In this document: one piece after another, positions 9,493-16,728 of the stretch | Layout: each line of letters opens with the position of its first letter | Position numbering within the stretch: position 1 is the stretch's first letter | DNA from: Nonomuraea sp. NBC_00507 | GTDB lineage: Bacteria; Actinomycetota; Actinomycetes; Streptosporangiales; Streptosporangiaceae | Length of the DNA: 64,000 bases | Assembly (NCBI RefSeq): GCF_036013525.1 | Contig: NZ_CP107853.1 | Coordinates: 11,098,001-11,162,000 of the forward strand | Direction: 5' to 3' | Notes under the pieces: generated by a model | Databases searched by the model: none | What the model saw: the letters and a program-made list of their open reading frames with translations, nothing else | Told to the model about the DNA's origin: nothing | Translations under genes and position numbers: made by a program

Positions 9493-10482
9493 TCACCCGG
9501 TCTCGGCGGTCGTGAGGACGTTCTTGCCACGGCTGTCACGCCGTTCGAGCCGCTCGTGGGCCTGGCGGGCCTGATCCATCGGGAAGACCGCCTCCACCGG
9601 AACCCGGTACGACCCCGACGCCACCCGGCCAGCGATCTCCCGCAGGTCGTCGCGGGGGTCGTAGCCGTGCTGCAACAGGTTAGTGAGCTGAAAGCCGAGA
9701 ATGGCGGCGTTCTTGGGATAGAAATCACGGGTGTCGATGATGCTCGGTTCCAACGCGACGTTGGCCAGAGCGACCACGCGCCCGGCATAGGCGGCCTGGC
9801 GCAGGCTGTACGCGAACGTAGGCCCGCCCACCGCGTCCAGGACGACGTCCGCCCCGCGCCCGCCGGTCAGCCGCATGACCTCGGCCACCGCTGCTTCCCC
9901 GGGGTGGTCGGAGGTGTCGACGGTCTCGTGCGCGCCGAAGCCCGCCGCCCACGCGGCCTTGCCGGCCGAGCCCGCTACCGCTATCACCCGCGCGCCCAGC
10001 TGCGCGGCGATCTGCACGGCAGCGCTGCCGACCCCGCTGGCTGCGGCTTGAACGACCACCGTCTCGCCCGCCTCCACCCTGGCCAGGCGCCGCACGCAGT
10101 ACCAAGCGGTCAGCCAGGCCGTGGGCAGCGCCGCGGCCTCGATCATGCTGATGTCCTTCGGCAGGACGGCCACCCGATCCGCGGGCACGGCGGCGAACTC
10201 CGCATACAGGCCGCTGCCCAGCGCCATGACCTGCTGCCCCACCTCGATGCCGTGCACGCCGTCGCCCACGGCGGCCACCGTGCCCGCCGCCTCCAGTCCG
10301 GGGATCAGCGGCGGGCGTCCAGCCCGATGGTAGGAACCCGAACGGATGAGGGCGTCCGCCCGGTTCACTCCCGCTGCCGCGATTCGTACCAGCACCTCGC
10401 CCGGCCCGGCGTCGGGGACCGGGACCTCCACAAGACGCAAGACCTCGGGTCCGCCGAATTCGTCGATCCGCACCGCGCGCAT
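9493..10482 (-). CDS. NADPH:quinone oxidoreductase / zinc-independent alcohol dehydrogenase family (MDR)
   Basis: Medium-chain dehydrogenase/reductase of the quinone-oxidoreductase branch, 329 residues from the ATG at 10482. Typical features: N-terminal MRAVRIDEFGGPEVL, the substrate-side motif GVNRADALIRSG, the Rossmann motif AAASGVGSAAVQIA, and GGRGADVVLDAVGG. It lacks the Cys-rich structural zinc loop of true alcohol dehydrogenases. An ATG at 10527 in the same frame would extend it by 15 residues, but that codon lies inside the inverted repeat shared with the divergent regulator, so the internal start is preferred. Expression is probably controlled by that regulator. Physiological substrate unknown. 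Confidence 0.85.
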   Translation of the reverse strand: MRAVRIDEFGGPEVLRLVEVPVPDAGPGEVLVRIAAAGVNRADALIRSGSYHRAGRPPLIPGLEAAGTVAAVGDGVHGIEVGQQVMALGSGLYAEFAAVPADRVAVLPKDISMIEAAALPTAWLTAWYCVRRLARVEAGETVVVQAAASGVGSAAVQIAAQLGARVIAVAGSAGKAAWAAGFGAHETVDTSDHPGEAAVAEVMRLTGGRGADVVLDAVGGPTFAYSLRQAAYAGRVVALANVALEPSIIDTRDFYPKNAAILGFQLTNLLQHGYDPRDDLREIAGRVASGSYRVPVEAVFPMDQARQAHERLERRDSRGKNVLTTAETG

Positions 10483-10509
10483 GCCGCACTCGCCCTCTCT
10501 GGACACTAG

Positions 10510-10541
10510 TTGAATAGGTGTCATCATGTATACCTATTCAA
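10510..10541. promoter_or_regulatory. Inverted-repeat operator between the oxidoreductase and CGNR genes
   Basis: TTGAATAGGT (10510-10519) and its exact reverse complement ACCTATTCAA (10532-10541) are separated by 12 bases. Part of the element is repeated directly (AGGTGTCA at 10516-10523 and 10543-10550). It sits in the 86-base divergent intergenic space, 27 bases before the CGNR start, where an autoregulating repressor would bind. Confidence 0.75.
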
Positions 10542-10568
10542 CAGGTGTCAACCCAGTAGGATCGGAGC

Positions 10569-11159
10569 ATGACCCGCCCGCCTGCCGCCTCCCTGATGGC
10601 GTTCCCTTTCATCGGCGGCCGCCCCTGTCTTGACTTCGTCGCTACGCTCGGCAAGCGGCACGCCGTTCCCGTCGAAAGGCTGCCGAACCCCGACGCACTC
10701 GGCCGCTGGATTCACGAGGCCGGACTCAGCTCGGATGTCCCCCAGGCCACCACCGCCCACCTGACGGACGCCCTGGGCCTGCGTGAGGCGATCTACCAGC
10801 TGTTGCGCGCCGCGATCGCCGGGCGTCCTGTCGACCCTGCCGACGTCGCGCTCACCAACGCGGTGGCCGCGAATCCCGATCTCGCCCCGCAGCTCTCTGT
10901 CAGCGGCGACTTGCCGTCCATCAGCCGGCAGAGCGCCGACGTGACGCCCGCCGCCTTGGCGACCGTGGCCCGCGACGCGGTGCTGTTGCTCGGCGGCCCG
11001 CTGCTGGAGCGGGTCAAGGAGTGCGAGAATCCAGACTGCTCGCTGCTGTTCCTTGATGACTCACAGGCACGGCGACGCCGCTGGTGCTCAATGGACCGAT
11101 GCGGAAACCTGGCCAAGATCGCCGGCTACCGCTCCCGCACCCGTGCGCGTCCCGAGTGA
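10569..11159 (+). CDS. CGNR zinc-finger / ABATE-domain transcriptional regulator
   Basis: A 196-residue putative DNA-binding protein. The N-terminal two thirds match the ABATE (putative stress-induced regulator) domain, with FIGGRPCLDFVATLG near residue 14. The C-terminus carries the CGNR-type zinc finger: C-x4-C (CENPDC), then WCSMDRCGN, giving four Cys ligands. The family's terminal CGNR motif is CGNL here, followed by the usual AKIAGYRSR. The gene is divergent from a quinone oxidoreductase, and the palindrome between them suggests it represses both genes. Its effector is unknown. Confidence 0.87.
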   Translation: MTRPPAASLMAFPFIGGRPCLDFVATLGKRHAVPVERLPNPDALGRWIHEAGLSSDVPQATTAHLTDALGLREAIYQLLRAAIAGRPVDPADVALTNAVAANPDLAPQLSVSGDLPSISRQSADVTPAALATVARDAVLLLGGPLLERVKECENPDCSLLFLDDSQARRRRWCSMDRCGNLAKIAGYRSRTRARPE

Positions 11160-11291
11160 GGCCGCCCCCGATCTCCGGCAGTAGGACGGTTTCGCTGCTC
11201 GGGCACCACCGAGCCAGATCCACCAGCCCACCTCACCACGAGCCAAACCTCAGCTCCTGACACAGCGGCGCACCTCCGGCGCAGCGGCGCA

Positions 11292-12263
11292 CTACCTCCC
11301 AGTGCGGCTGGCCACGATTACCTGCACCGTATGCTCCAGCGCGTACGCCGGATCCGCTCCCCCGCCCTTGACCTGCTCGTCCGCGTCGGCCACCGCCTGG
11401 ATGGCCCTCGACAAGCCTTCGGGCCCCCATCCGTTGAGCTGCCGCTTCACCCGATCCACCTTCCACGGTGGCATCCCGACGTGGCTCGCCAACTGCCCGC
11501 CCCGGAGATTGCGCGGCGCACTCCCCACCTTGGCGAGCGACCTCAGCCCTCCGGCCAAGGCGCTCACCAGCAGCACCGGAGCGACGCCGGTGCCGAGCGC
11601 CCACCGCAGTTGCTCCAGAGCGTCGCCCAGCCGCCCCTCGACCGCCGAGTCGGCCACGTTGAAGCCGGTGACCTCGGCCCGCCCCTTGTGATAGCGCGCC
11701 ACGGCCGCCGCGCTGATCGTCTTGTCCTCGGTGTCGAACATCAGCTGGCTGCACGCCGCCGCCAGCTCCCGCAGATCGTTGCCGACGGCATCGAGCAACG
11801 CCTGCGCCGCGTCACTGGAGATTCCTCGCCCGGCCTGCTTGAACTCCCCTTTGACGAAATCCAGCCGCTCCCCCGCCTTGGTGACCTTGTTGATCATGAT
11901 CACCGCAGCCTTGACCTTCTTCACCCCGTCGACCAGCGCCTTGCCCTTCACCCCGCCCGGGTGCACCAGCACGAGCGCGGTGTCGTCGGACGGCTGCTTG
12001 GCATAGGTCACGACCTCGTTGATCACTTCCTTGGGCAGATCCTGCGCCGACCGGACCACCACCACGGAACGATCGCCGAAGAGCGACGGCGAGGTCAGCT
12101 GCATCAGCTCCCCGGCCGTCATCTTGCTCCCTACGAGGTGGTGCACCTCGACGTCCGGATCAGCGGCCCGGGCCGCCGCGACGACGCCGCTCACCGCCCG
12201 CTCGGCCAGCAACTCTTCATCGCCGAGGACCAAGGTCACAGGTGCTGGATCGCTTCCCGCCAT
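11292..12263 (-). CDS. holA: DNA polymerase III subunit delta
   Basis: Clamp-loader subunit that opens the beta clamp at primer termini. From the ATG at 12263 the product is about 323 residues, beginning MAGSDPAPVTLVLGDEELLA, followed by the HolA fold: an AAA-like N domain with LTSPSLFGDRSVVVV, a lid containing KGEFKQAGRGISSDAAQALL, and a C-terminal helical domain (LRWALGTGVAPVLLVSALAG, then VGMPPWKVDRVKRQLNGW). Two upstream in-frame ATGs (12314, 12275) give longer N-termini without family support. In actinobacteria holA normally lies beside rpsT and comEC; here about 9 kb of other genes separate it from rpsT. Confidence 0.92.
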   Translation of the reverse strand: MAGSDPAPVTLVLGDEELLAERAVSGVVAAARAADPDVEVHHLVGSKMTAGELMQLTSPSLFGDRSVVVVRSAQDLPKEVINEVVTYAKQPSDDTALVLVHPGGVKGKALVDGVKKVKAAVIMINKVTKAGERLDFVKGEFKQAGRGISSDAAQALLDAVGNDLRELAAACSQLMFDTEDKTISAAAVARYHKGRAEVTGFNVADSAVEGRLGDALEQLRWALGTGVAPVLLVSALAGGLRSLAKVGSAPRNLRGGQLASHVGMPPWKVDRVKRQLNGWGPEGLSRAIQAVADADEQVKGGGADPAYALEHTVQVIVASRTGR

Positions 12264-12334
12264 GCCTGGCAGCATGCCATGCGCCACCGACAACCTGGTA
12301 CTCGACGATGTCAATCACGGCGGCATGCGGCCAC

Positions 12335-12353
12335 CTGGGCTAGGCTTACCTAT
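12335..12353. promoter_or_regulatory. Possible DtxR/IdeR-type iron box
   Basis: The core TAGGCTTACCTA (12341-12352) matches 11 of 12 bases of the central part of the actinobacterial iron box (TAGGCTAACCTA); the whole 19-mer agrees at about 14 positions. It lies in the holA/ATPase divergent space, 42 bases before the ATPase start. A chance match cannot be excluded. Confidence 0.35.
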
Positions 12354-12360
12354 ACGGATT

Positions 12361-12382
12361 TTGTTAAGGTCAACCTGAACAA
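12361..12382. promoter_or_regulatory. Palindromic operator-like element before the AAA ATPase gene
   Basis: TTGTTAAGGT (12361-12370) and ACCTGAACAA (12373-12382) form an inverted repeat with 9 of 10 positions paired and a 2-base centre. It ends 13 bases before the GTG start of the ATPase and overlaps the region where its transcript should begin. The AGGT/ACCT core resembles that of the element just upstream. Confidence 0.6.
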
Positions 12383-12395
12383 TTATGGGGGGGAT

Positions 12396-13913
12396 GTGCC
12401 TATACCGCTAGCCAAGCCAGAGCGGCTGCTGGACCGTGATCACGAATGGGCGCTGTTGAACGGTTTCCTCGCCGATCCAGCCCCGGAGTTGCGGCTGGCC
12501 ATCCTCTCGGGACGGCGGCGGAACGGGAAGTCGTTCCTGCTGGAGGCGCTCACAGAAGCAGCAGGCGGGCTATATCTGACCGCCGTACAAGAGGAAGGCC
12601 GGGTGCCCGCGCTGCACCGGTTCACCGAGGCGATCGCCGCGCACGCGGGAGTGCGACCTGGGGCGATGCGGCTGGACGACTGGCGGGATGTGCTCACCGC
12701 CGCGCTGGATGTGGTGAACCGGGCGCCGGGGGCGCCGCTGATCGTCATCGACGAGCTGCCGTATCTGCTACAGCACTCCCCGGAGATCCCCGGGTTCCTG
12801 CAATTGCTGTACGACCAGTCGCAGTCAGGCAAGGCGCCCGGTGGCCGGATCGTGCTTTGCGGCTCGGCTATGAGCGTGATGTCTGAGCTGTTGTCCGGCA
12901 CCAAGCCGCTACGCGGCCGAGCCGTGCTGGACCTGCGCCTGCCGGCCTTCGACTACCGCACCACGCGCACCCACTGGGGGATCGAGGATCCGGCGGTGGC
13001 ACTGCAGGTGGATGCCGTGCTAGGCGGCGCCCCCGGCTACCGGCCGCTGGCCGCGGGACCGGCGCCGCAGAGCGAGGCGGAGTTCGGCCCTTGGGTAGAA
13101 CGCACCCTGCTGGACCCGGGGCGTGCCCTGTACTCACGAGTGGAGGCGGAGTTTCTCCTGCGCGAGGACCCGCGGATCACCCACCGCACGCTGTATTACG
13201 ACGTGCTGTCCGCGTTGGCCCGGGGTGCGTCGACACCGGCGAAGGTCGGTTCGGTGCTCGAGCGGTCCCGCTCCGCCATGGTCGCTCCGCTGGAAGTACT
13301 CGAGTCCACCGGCTACATCCGCAGAGAGCAGGACATGCTGAAGGCACGGCATCCAGTCATCAGCGTGGCAGACCCGGTGATCCGCTTCAACCAGCTGATC
13401 ACACTGCCCATGGTGGACCTGGTGGAACGGCGGCGCGGAGCCCAGGTGTGGCAGTCATCCCGCCCGACGTACCACTCGAAGATCCTCGGCCCGCACTTCG
13501 AGGAGACCGCCCGCGAGTGGGCCCGCACCTTCGCCTTCGACGAGACGCGGCTGTCGCTCGGCGCGGTCGGCACAGCGGAGATCGCCGACCCTGCCGCCCG
13601 GACCAGACATGAGGTCGACCTGCTCGCCATGGCGCTAGGTGAGCGCCCGCAAAGCCCTCGGGCGACCATAGCCCTGATCGGTGAGGCCAAGGCCACCATC
13701 CAGCCCCGCGGACTGAAGGACCTCCAGCGCCTCGAACACATCCGGACCCTGCTCGCCGACCAAGGACATCGGCCCGATGACGCGGTCCTTGCCCTGTTCT
13801 CCCTGTACGGCTTCCATCCCGATGTCATCGATGCCGCCCAACGCCGCCGCGATGTCCTCCTGGTCGACATTGGCGCGCTGTACGGGGACAGCCCCATCCA
13901 CGGCCTGACATGA
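12396..13913 (+). CDS. AAA family ATPase with C-terminal nuclease-like (DUF234-type) domain
   Basis: A 505-residue protein of the archaeal-type ATPase group. Walker A is GRRRNGKS (residues 39-46), Walker B LIVIDE (115-120), and a winged-helix-like region lies around residues 250-320 (SRSAMVAPLEVLESTGYIRR). The C-terminal part has the DUF234 architecture with D408 (EVDLLAM) and E430-A-K432, the spacing of a PD-(D/E)xK nuclease core. The frame is open far upstream, antisense to holA, but the GTG at 12396 is the start: it has a GGGGGG ribosome-binding site at 12387-12393 and gives a normal-length family member. These proteins are common in archaea and scattered in bacteria, often with mobile or defence functions; the role here is unknown. 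Confidence 0.82.
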   Translation: MPIPLAKPERLLDRDHEWALLNGFLADPAPELRLAILSGRRRNGKSFLLEALTEAAGGLYLTAVQEEGRVPALHRFTEAIAAHAGVRPGAMRLDDWRDVLTAALDVVNRAPGAPLIVIDELPYLLQHSPEIPGFLQLLYDQSQSGKAPGGRIVLCGSAMSVMSELLSGTKPLRGRAVLDLRLPAFDYRTTRTHWGIEDPAVALQVDAVLGGAPGYRPLAAGPAPQSEAEFGPWVERTLLDPGRALYSRVEAEFLLREDPRITHRTLYYDVLSALARGASTPAKVGSVLERSRSAMVAPLEVLESTGYIRREQDMLKARHPVISVADPVIRFNQLITLPMVDLVERRRGAQVWQSSRPTYHSKILGPHFEETAREWARTFAFDETRLSLGAVGTAEIADPAARTRHEVDLLAMALGERPQSPRATIALIGEAKATIQPRGLKDLQRLEHIRTLLADQGHRPDDAVLALFSLYGFHPDVIDAAQRRRDVLLVDIGALYGDSPIHGLT

Positions 13914-14192
13914 CACGACACGCGCGACGCTCCATGGGCCGACCGGGAAGCGGCGCGCCGTCGTCGTGCAACCAGGAGCAGGCCACTCCATGGCTCGATG
14001 ACGCCGACCGGTTCGTGGCGACGACCGCGGCATTCTTCGGACAAGGGTCGCGTGGCGAGGGATCGGATCGAACACCGCCCTGCCTGCCGGAATCAGACCG
14101 CCACACCCGACGGACCTGACCGAACGCCGCCTCGCAGGCCAGAACCGGGCTGCTGCACCCGTCGGCCTCCTCCACCTGCCCGCTAGGACGGA

Positions 14193-16727
14193 CTACGGCC
14201 CACGCGCGACCACCGCCAATCCCCCATCGCGCTCGACCACCGCAAGATCTCCCGACTGGTCGGTACGGTAGATGGCCGCGCCGAGGCGCCGCAGCAGAGC
14301 GAGCGTGGACGGGGCCGGATGACCGTAGTCGTTGTCGGCGCCCACGCTGATCAACGCCGCCCGCGCCCCGAGGGAAGCCAGGAACCCGGGTGACTGCCGG
14401 TTGGATCCATGGTGCGGAGTCTTGAGGATGTCGGCCCGTACGCGAACGCGGCGTAGAAGCTCTTCCTGGGCCTCCGTCTCCAGATCACCGCCGAGCAGTA
14501 TGGATCCCGAACGCCACCGTACGTGGAGCACCACGCTGGAGTTGTTGATCGCACTGCCCTCCCCTTGCCCGTGCATCTCGCTCATGGCGGGGTCGGGAGC
14601 GAGCACGCTCAGCTCCGAAGGCCCGAACCGCCAGCGGCTCCCCGGCGCCGCCGTCCATTCGGGTATCCGTCGCTGCGCCAGGGTGACCGATGTGTGCGCG
14701 CCGGCTCGGGGCTCCGTGCGGTGCGGGCTGACGACCACGGCCCCCACCCGCCGGTTCCTGAGCACTCCCGTGAGCCCGTCCTCGTGGTCGGCATGCGGAT
14801 GCGTGACAACAAGCAGCGGTACGTCGTCAACGCCGACCCTGCGCAGGCATCGGTCCATGATGACCTGGTCAGGGCCGGTGTCGACGACGACGCCCCGGCC
14901 TGGCCCCGCCGCGATGATCAGCCCGTCCCCCTGCCCGACGTCGCACATCACCATCAGCCAGCCATCGGGCGGCCACGGCCCGGCGAGGGGACGTACCGCC
15001 AGGACGGCCACCAGCGCGCCGGCGGCGACCGTCAGCGCCGTCGCCCGCCAGGCCCGGCGGCGCAGGATGGGTATCGCGACGGCCACCGTGAGCCCGAGCA
15101 AGCCGATCCCCAGCAGGCCGCTGGGCCACGGCAGCGTGGCGAAGGGCAGGCCGATGGCCCAGCCGGCAACCGCGATGATCCAGCCGACGGCGTATCCGGC
15201 TGGGACGACCAGGAAGCTCGCCGCCTCAGGCCATAGGGGCGCCACGAGTGCGGCGCCGAAGCCGAGCAGGGTCGCGGGAGCCACCGCCGGCGCCACGAGG
15301 AGGTTGGCGAGCACTGCCACGGGCGTCAGTTGTCCCGACATCAGCACGAGCACGGGCGTCACGGCCACCTGAGCGGCCGCCGGCACGGCCACCGCCTCCG
15401 CCAGCCAGCGCGGCAACCGGTACGGCAGTCTGCCGTTGCCGCCCTGGACATCGCCGCCCCGGACATCGCCGCCCCGGACATCGCCGGCCTGGGCATGGCC
15501 GCCCTGGACATCGCCGCCCTGGGCATGGCCGCCCCGGACATCACCGCCCTGGACATCACCGCCCTGGACATCGCCGGCTTGGGACACGTCACTTCGCTGC
15601 TCTGTGGATGACAGGCGGTCACGCCAGCGCGGGGCGAGGATGAGAATGCCTGCGGTGGCCGCGACCGAGAGCGCGAAACCGTACGAGCGAGCCAATTCAG
15701 GTGCGAACAACATCAGCAGCAGGACCGTTGCCGACAGCGCCGCGAAGCCGTCTCTCGCACGTCCTGTGCCAAGGGCGACGGCGGCCACCAGGCCCATGAG
15801 GAGGGCCCGCAGGACACTCGGGGACGGGCGGGCCACGACGGCGAAGGCGAGCATCGCGATGGCGGCGAAACCCGCCCTCATGGGCAGGGAAAGGCCGATA
15901 AAGCGGGAGATAGCAAGGGTGGCGCCGGCGACGATGGCGAGGTTGGCCCCGCTCACCGCGTGAAGGTGGTTCATCCCGGCTTCCCTCAGATCGGATGCCA
16001 CCTGCGGATCCATGCGCGAGACGTCGCCCACGACCAGGCCGGGGAGCAGTCCTCGCTGGTCCGGGGGAAGGACGTCGGCGGCGGCGCGCAGACCGGATCT
16101 CAGACTGCCCGCGACCGTCTGGAGCTGCGACGGTGGCGTCAGGACCCGTGGTGGACCCCGGACCAGGAGAATCGCCGCCACCAAGTCGCCAGGGGTCGCT
16201 TTCGCCAGGCGGCCGGTGACTTCGAGATGCTGGCTGGGGAGCAAGTCGCTCCATTCGCGCCCACTGGCGAAGACGGTGATGGGAACGCTGACGGCCTGTC
16301 TGCTTCCGGCTCTCTGAATGATCTCGAGGGTGGCCGGGACCACATAACTGTCCTGGTTGAAACGTCCGCCTCGAGATGCTCTGCGTTTGGGGTCGTCGGT
16401 GAGGGCGATCTGGGCGGTGATGGACGAGCCCTTCGCCGCCAGTGCGGCCGTCGGCCCGGTGGTGAGAGCCTGGACCCGGAAGCCGATCGACGCCGAAACT
16501 GCCGCTGCGCAGATGAGCGTGGCCAAGGCGACGTTGCGCCAACTCCTGGTAGATGCGCGAGTGCGCCACGCCACGGCGCAGGCGGCCAGGGCTGTGGACA
16601 TTGCCACGATCAGGCTGACGGAAGCGGCGCAACCGAGGAGGATCAGGACACTGGCCCAGGCGGCCAGGGCGGGAAGCGTCAGCGGCCAGGCGTGCTTGCG
16701 CTCGTCGAAGTCCGTGCCGACGGCCAT
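14193..16727 (-). CDS. comEC: ComEC/Rec2 family DNA-uptake channel protein
   Basis: An 844-residue polytopic membrane protein. In order: an N-terminal membrane pair and DUF4131-like region, the competence domain with GLVVGDVSRMDPQVASDLRE and GMNHLHAVSGANLAIVAG, many membrane segments, and a C-terminal metallo-beta-lactamase domain with THPHADHEDGLTG, TPHHGSNRQSPG and a late GHPAPS motif. ComEC is the inner-membrane channel for transforming DNA; in actinomycetes it is conserved even without known natural competence. The start lies one base after the comEA stop, so the two are coupled. About 50 residues of Gly/Asp-rich tandem repeat (bases 15438-15587) interrupt the membrane domain before VPAAAQVAVTPVLVLMSGQL. 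Confidence 0.93.
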   Translation of the reverse strand: MAVGTDFDERKHAWPLTLPALAAWASVLILLGCAASVSLIVAMSTALAACAVAWRTRASTRSWRNVALATLICAAAVSASIGFRVQALTTGPTAALAAKGSSITAQIALTDDPKRRASRGGRFNQDSYVVPATLEIIQRAGSRQAVSVPITVFASGREWSDLLPSQHLEVTGRLAKATPGDLVAAILLVRGPPRVLTPPSQLQTVAGSLRSGLRAAADVLPPDQRGLLPGLVVGDVSRMDPQVASDLREAGMNHLHAVSGANLAIVAGATLAISRFIGLSLPMRAGFAAIAMLAFAVVARPSPSVLRALLMGLVAAVALGTGRARDGFAALSATVLLLMLFAPELARSYGFALSVAATAGILILAPRWRDRLSSTEQRSDVSQAGDVQGGDVQGGDVRGGHAQGGDVQGGHAQAGDVRGGDVRGGDVQGGNGRLPYRLPRWLAEAVAVPAAAQVAVTPVLVLMSGQLTPVAVLANLLVAPAVAPATLLGFGAALVAPLWPEAASFLVVPAGYAVGWIIAVAGWAIGLPFATLPWPSGLLGIGLLGLTVAVAIPILRRRAWRATALTVAAGALVAVLAVRPLAGPWPPDGWLMVMCDVGQGDGLIIAAGPGRGVVVDTGPDQVIMDRCLRRVGVDDVPLLVVTHPHADHEDGLTGVLRNRRVGAVVVSPHRTEPRAGAHTSVTLAQRRIPEWTAAPGSRWRFGPSELSVLAPDPAMSEMHGQGEGSAINNSSVVLHVRWRSGSILLGGDLETEAQEELLRRVRVRADILKTPHHGSNRQSPGFLASLGARAALISVGADNDYGHPAPSTLALLRRLGAAIYRTDQSGDLAVVERDGGLAVVARGP
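15438..15587. repeat. 15-bp tandem repeat inside comEC (10 copies)
   Basis: Ten head-to-tail 15-bp units of the form GCCGCCCTGGACATC with a few substitutions (CCCCGG for CCCTGG, GGGCATG for GGACATC). The period is a multiple of three, so comEC stays in frame and encodes five-residue units such as GDVQG, GDVRG and GHAQG. Confidence 0.95.
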
Positions 16728-16728
16728 G

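Noticed and set aside
11331..12395. A plus-strand extension of the AAA ATPase across holA
   Set aside because: It is antisense to holA and lacks domain character; the GTG at 12396 has the ribosome-binding site.
15438..15587. The comEC tandem repeat as a CRISPR-like array
   Set aside because: There are no unique spacers, the unit is 15 bp and the array is in frame within a gene.
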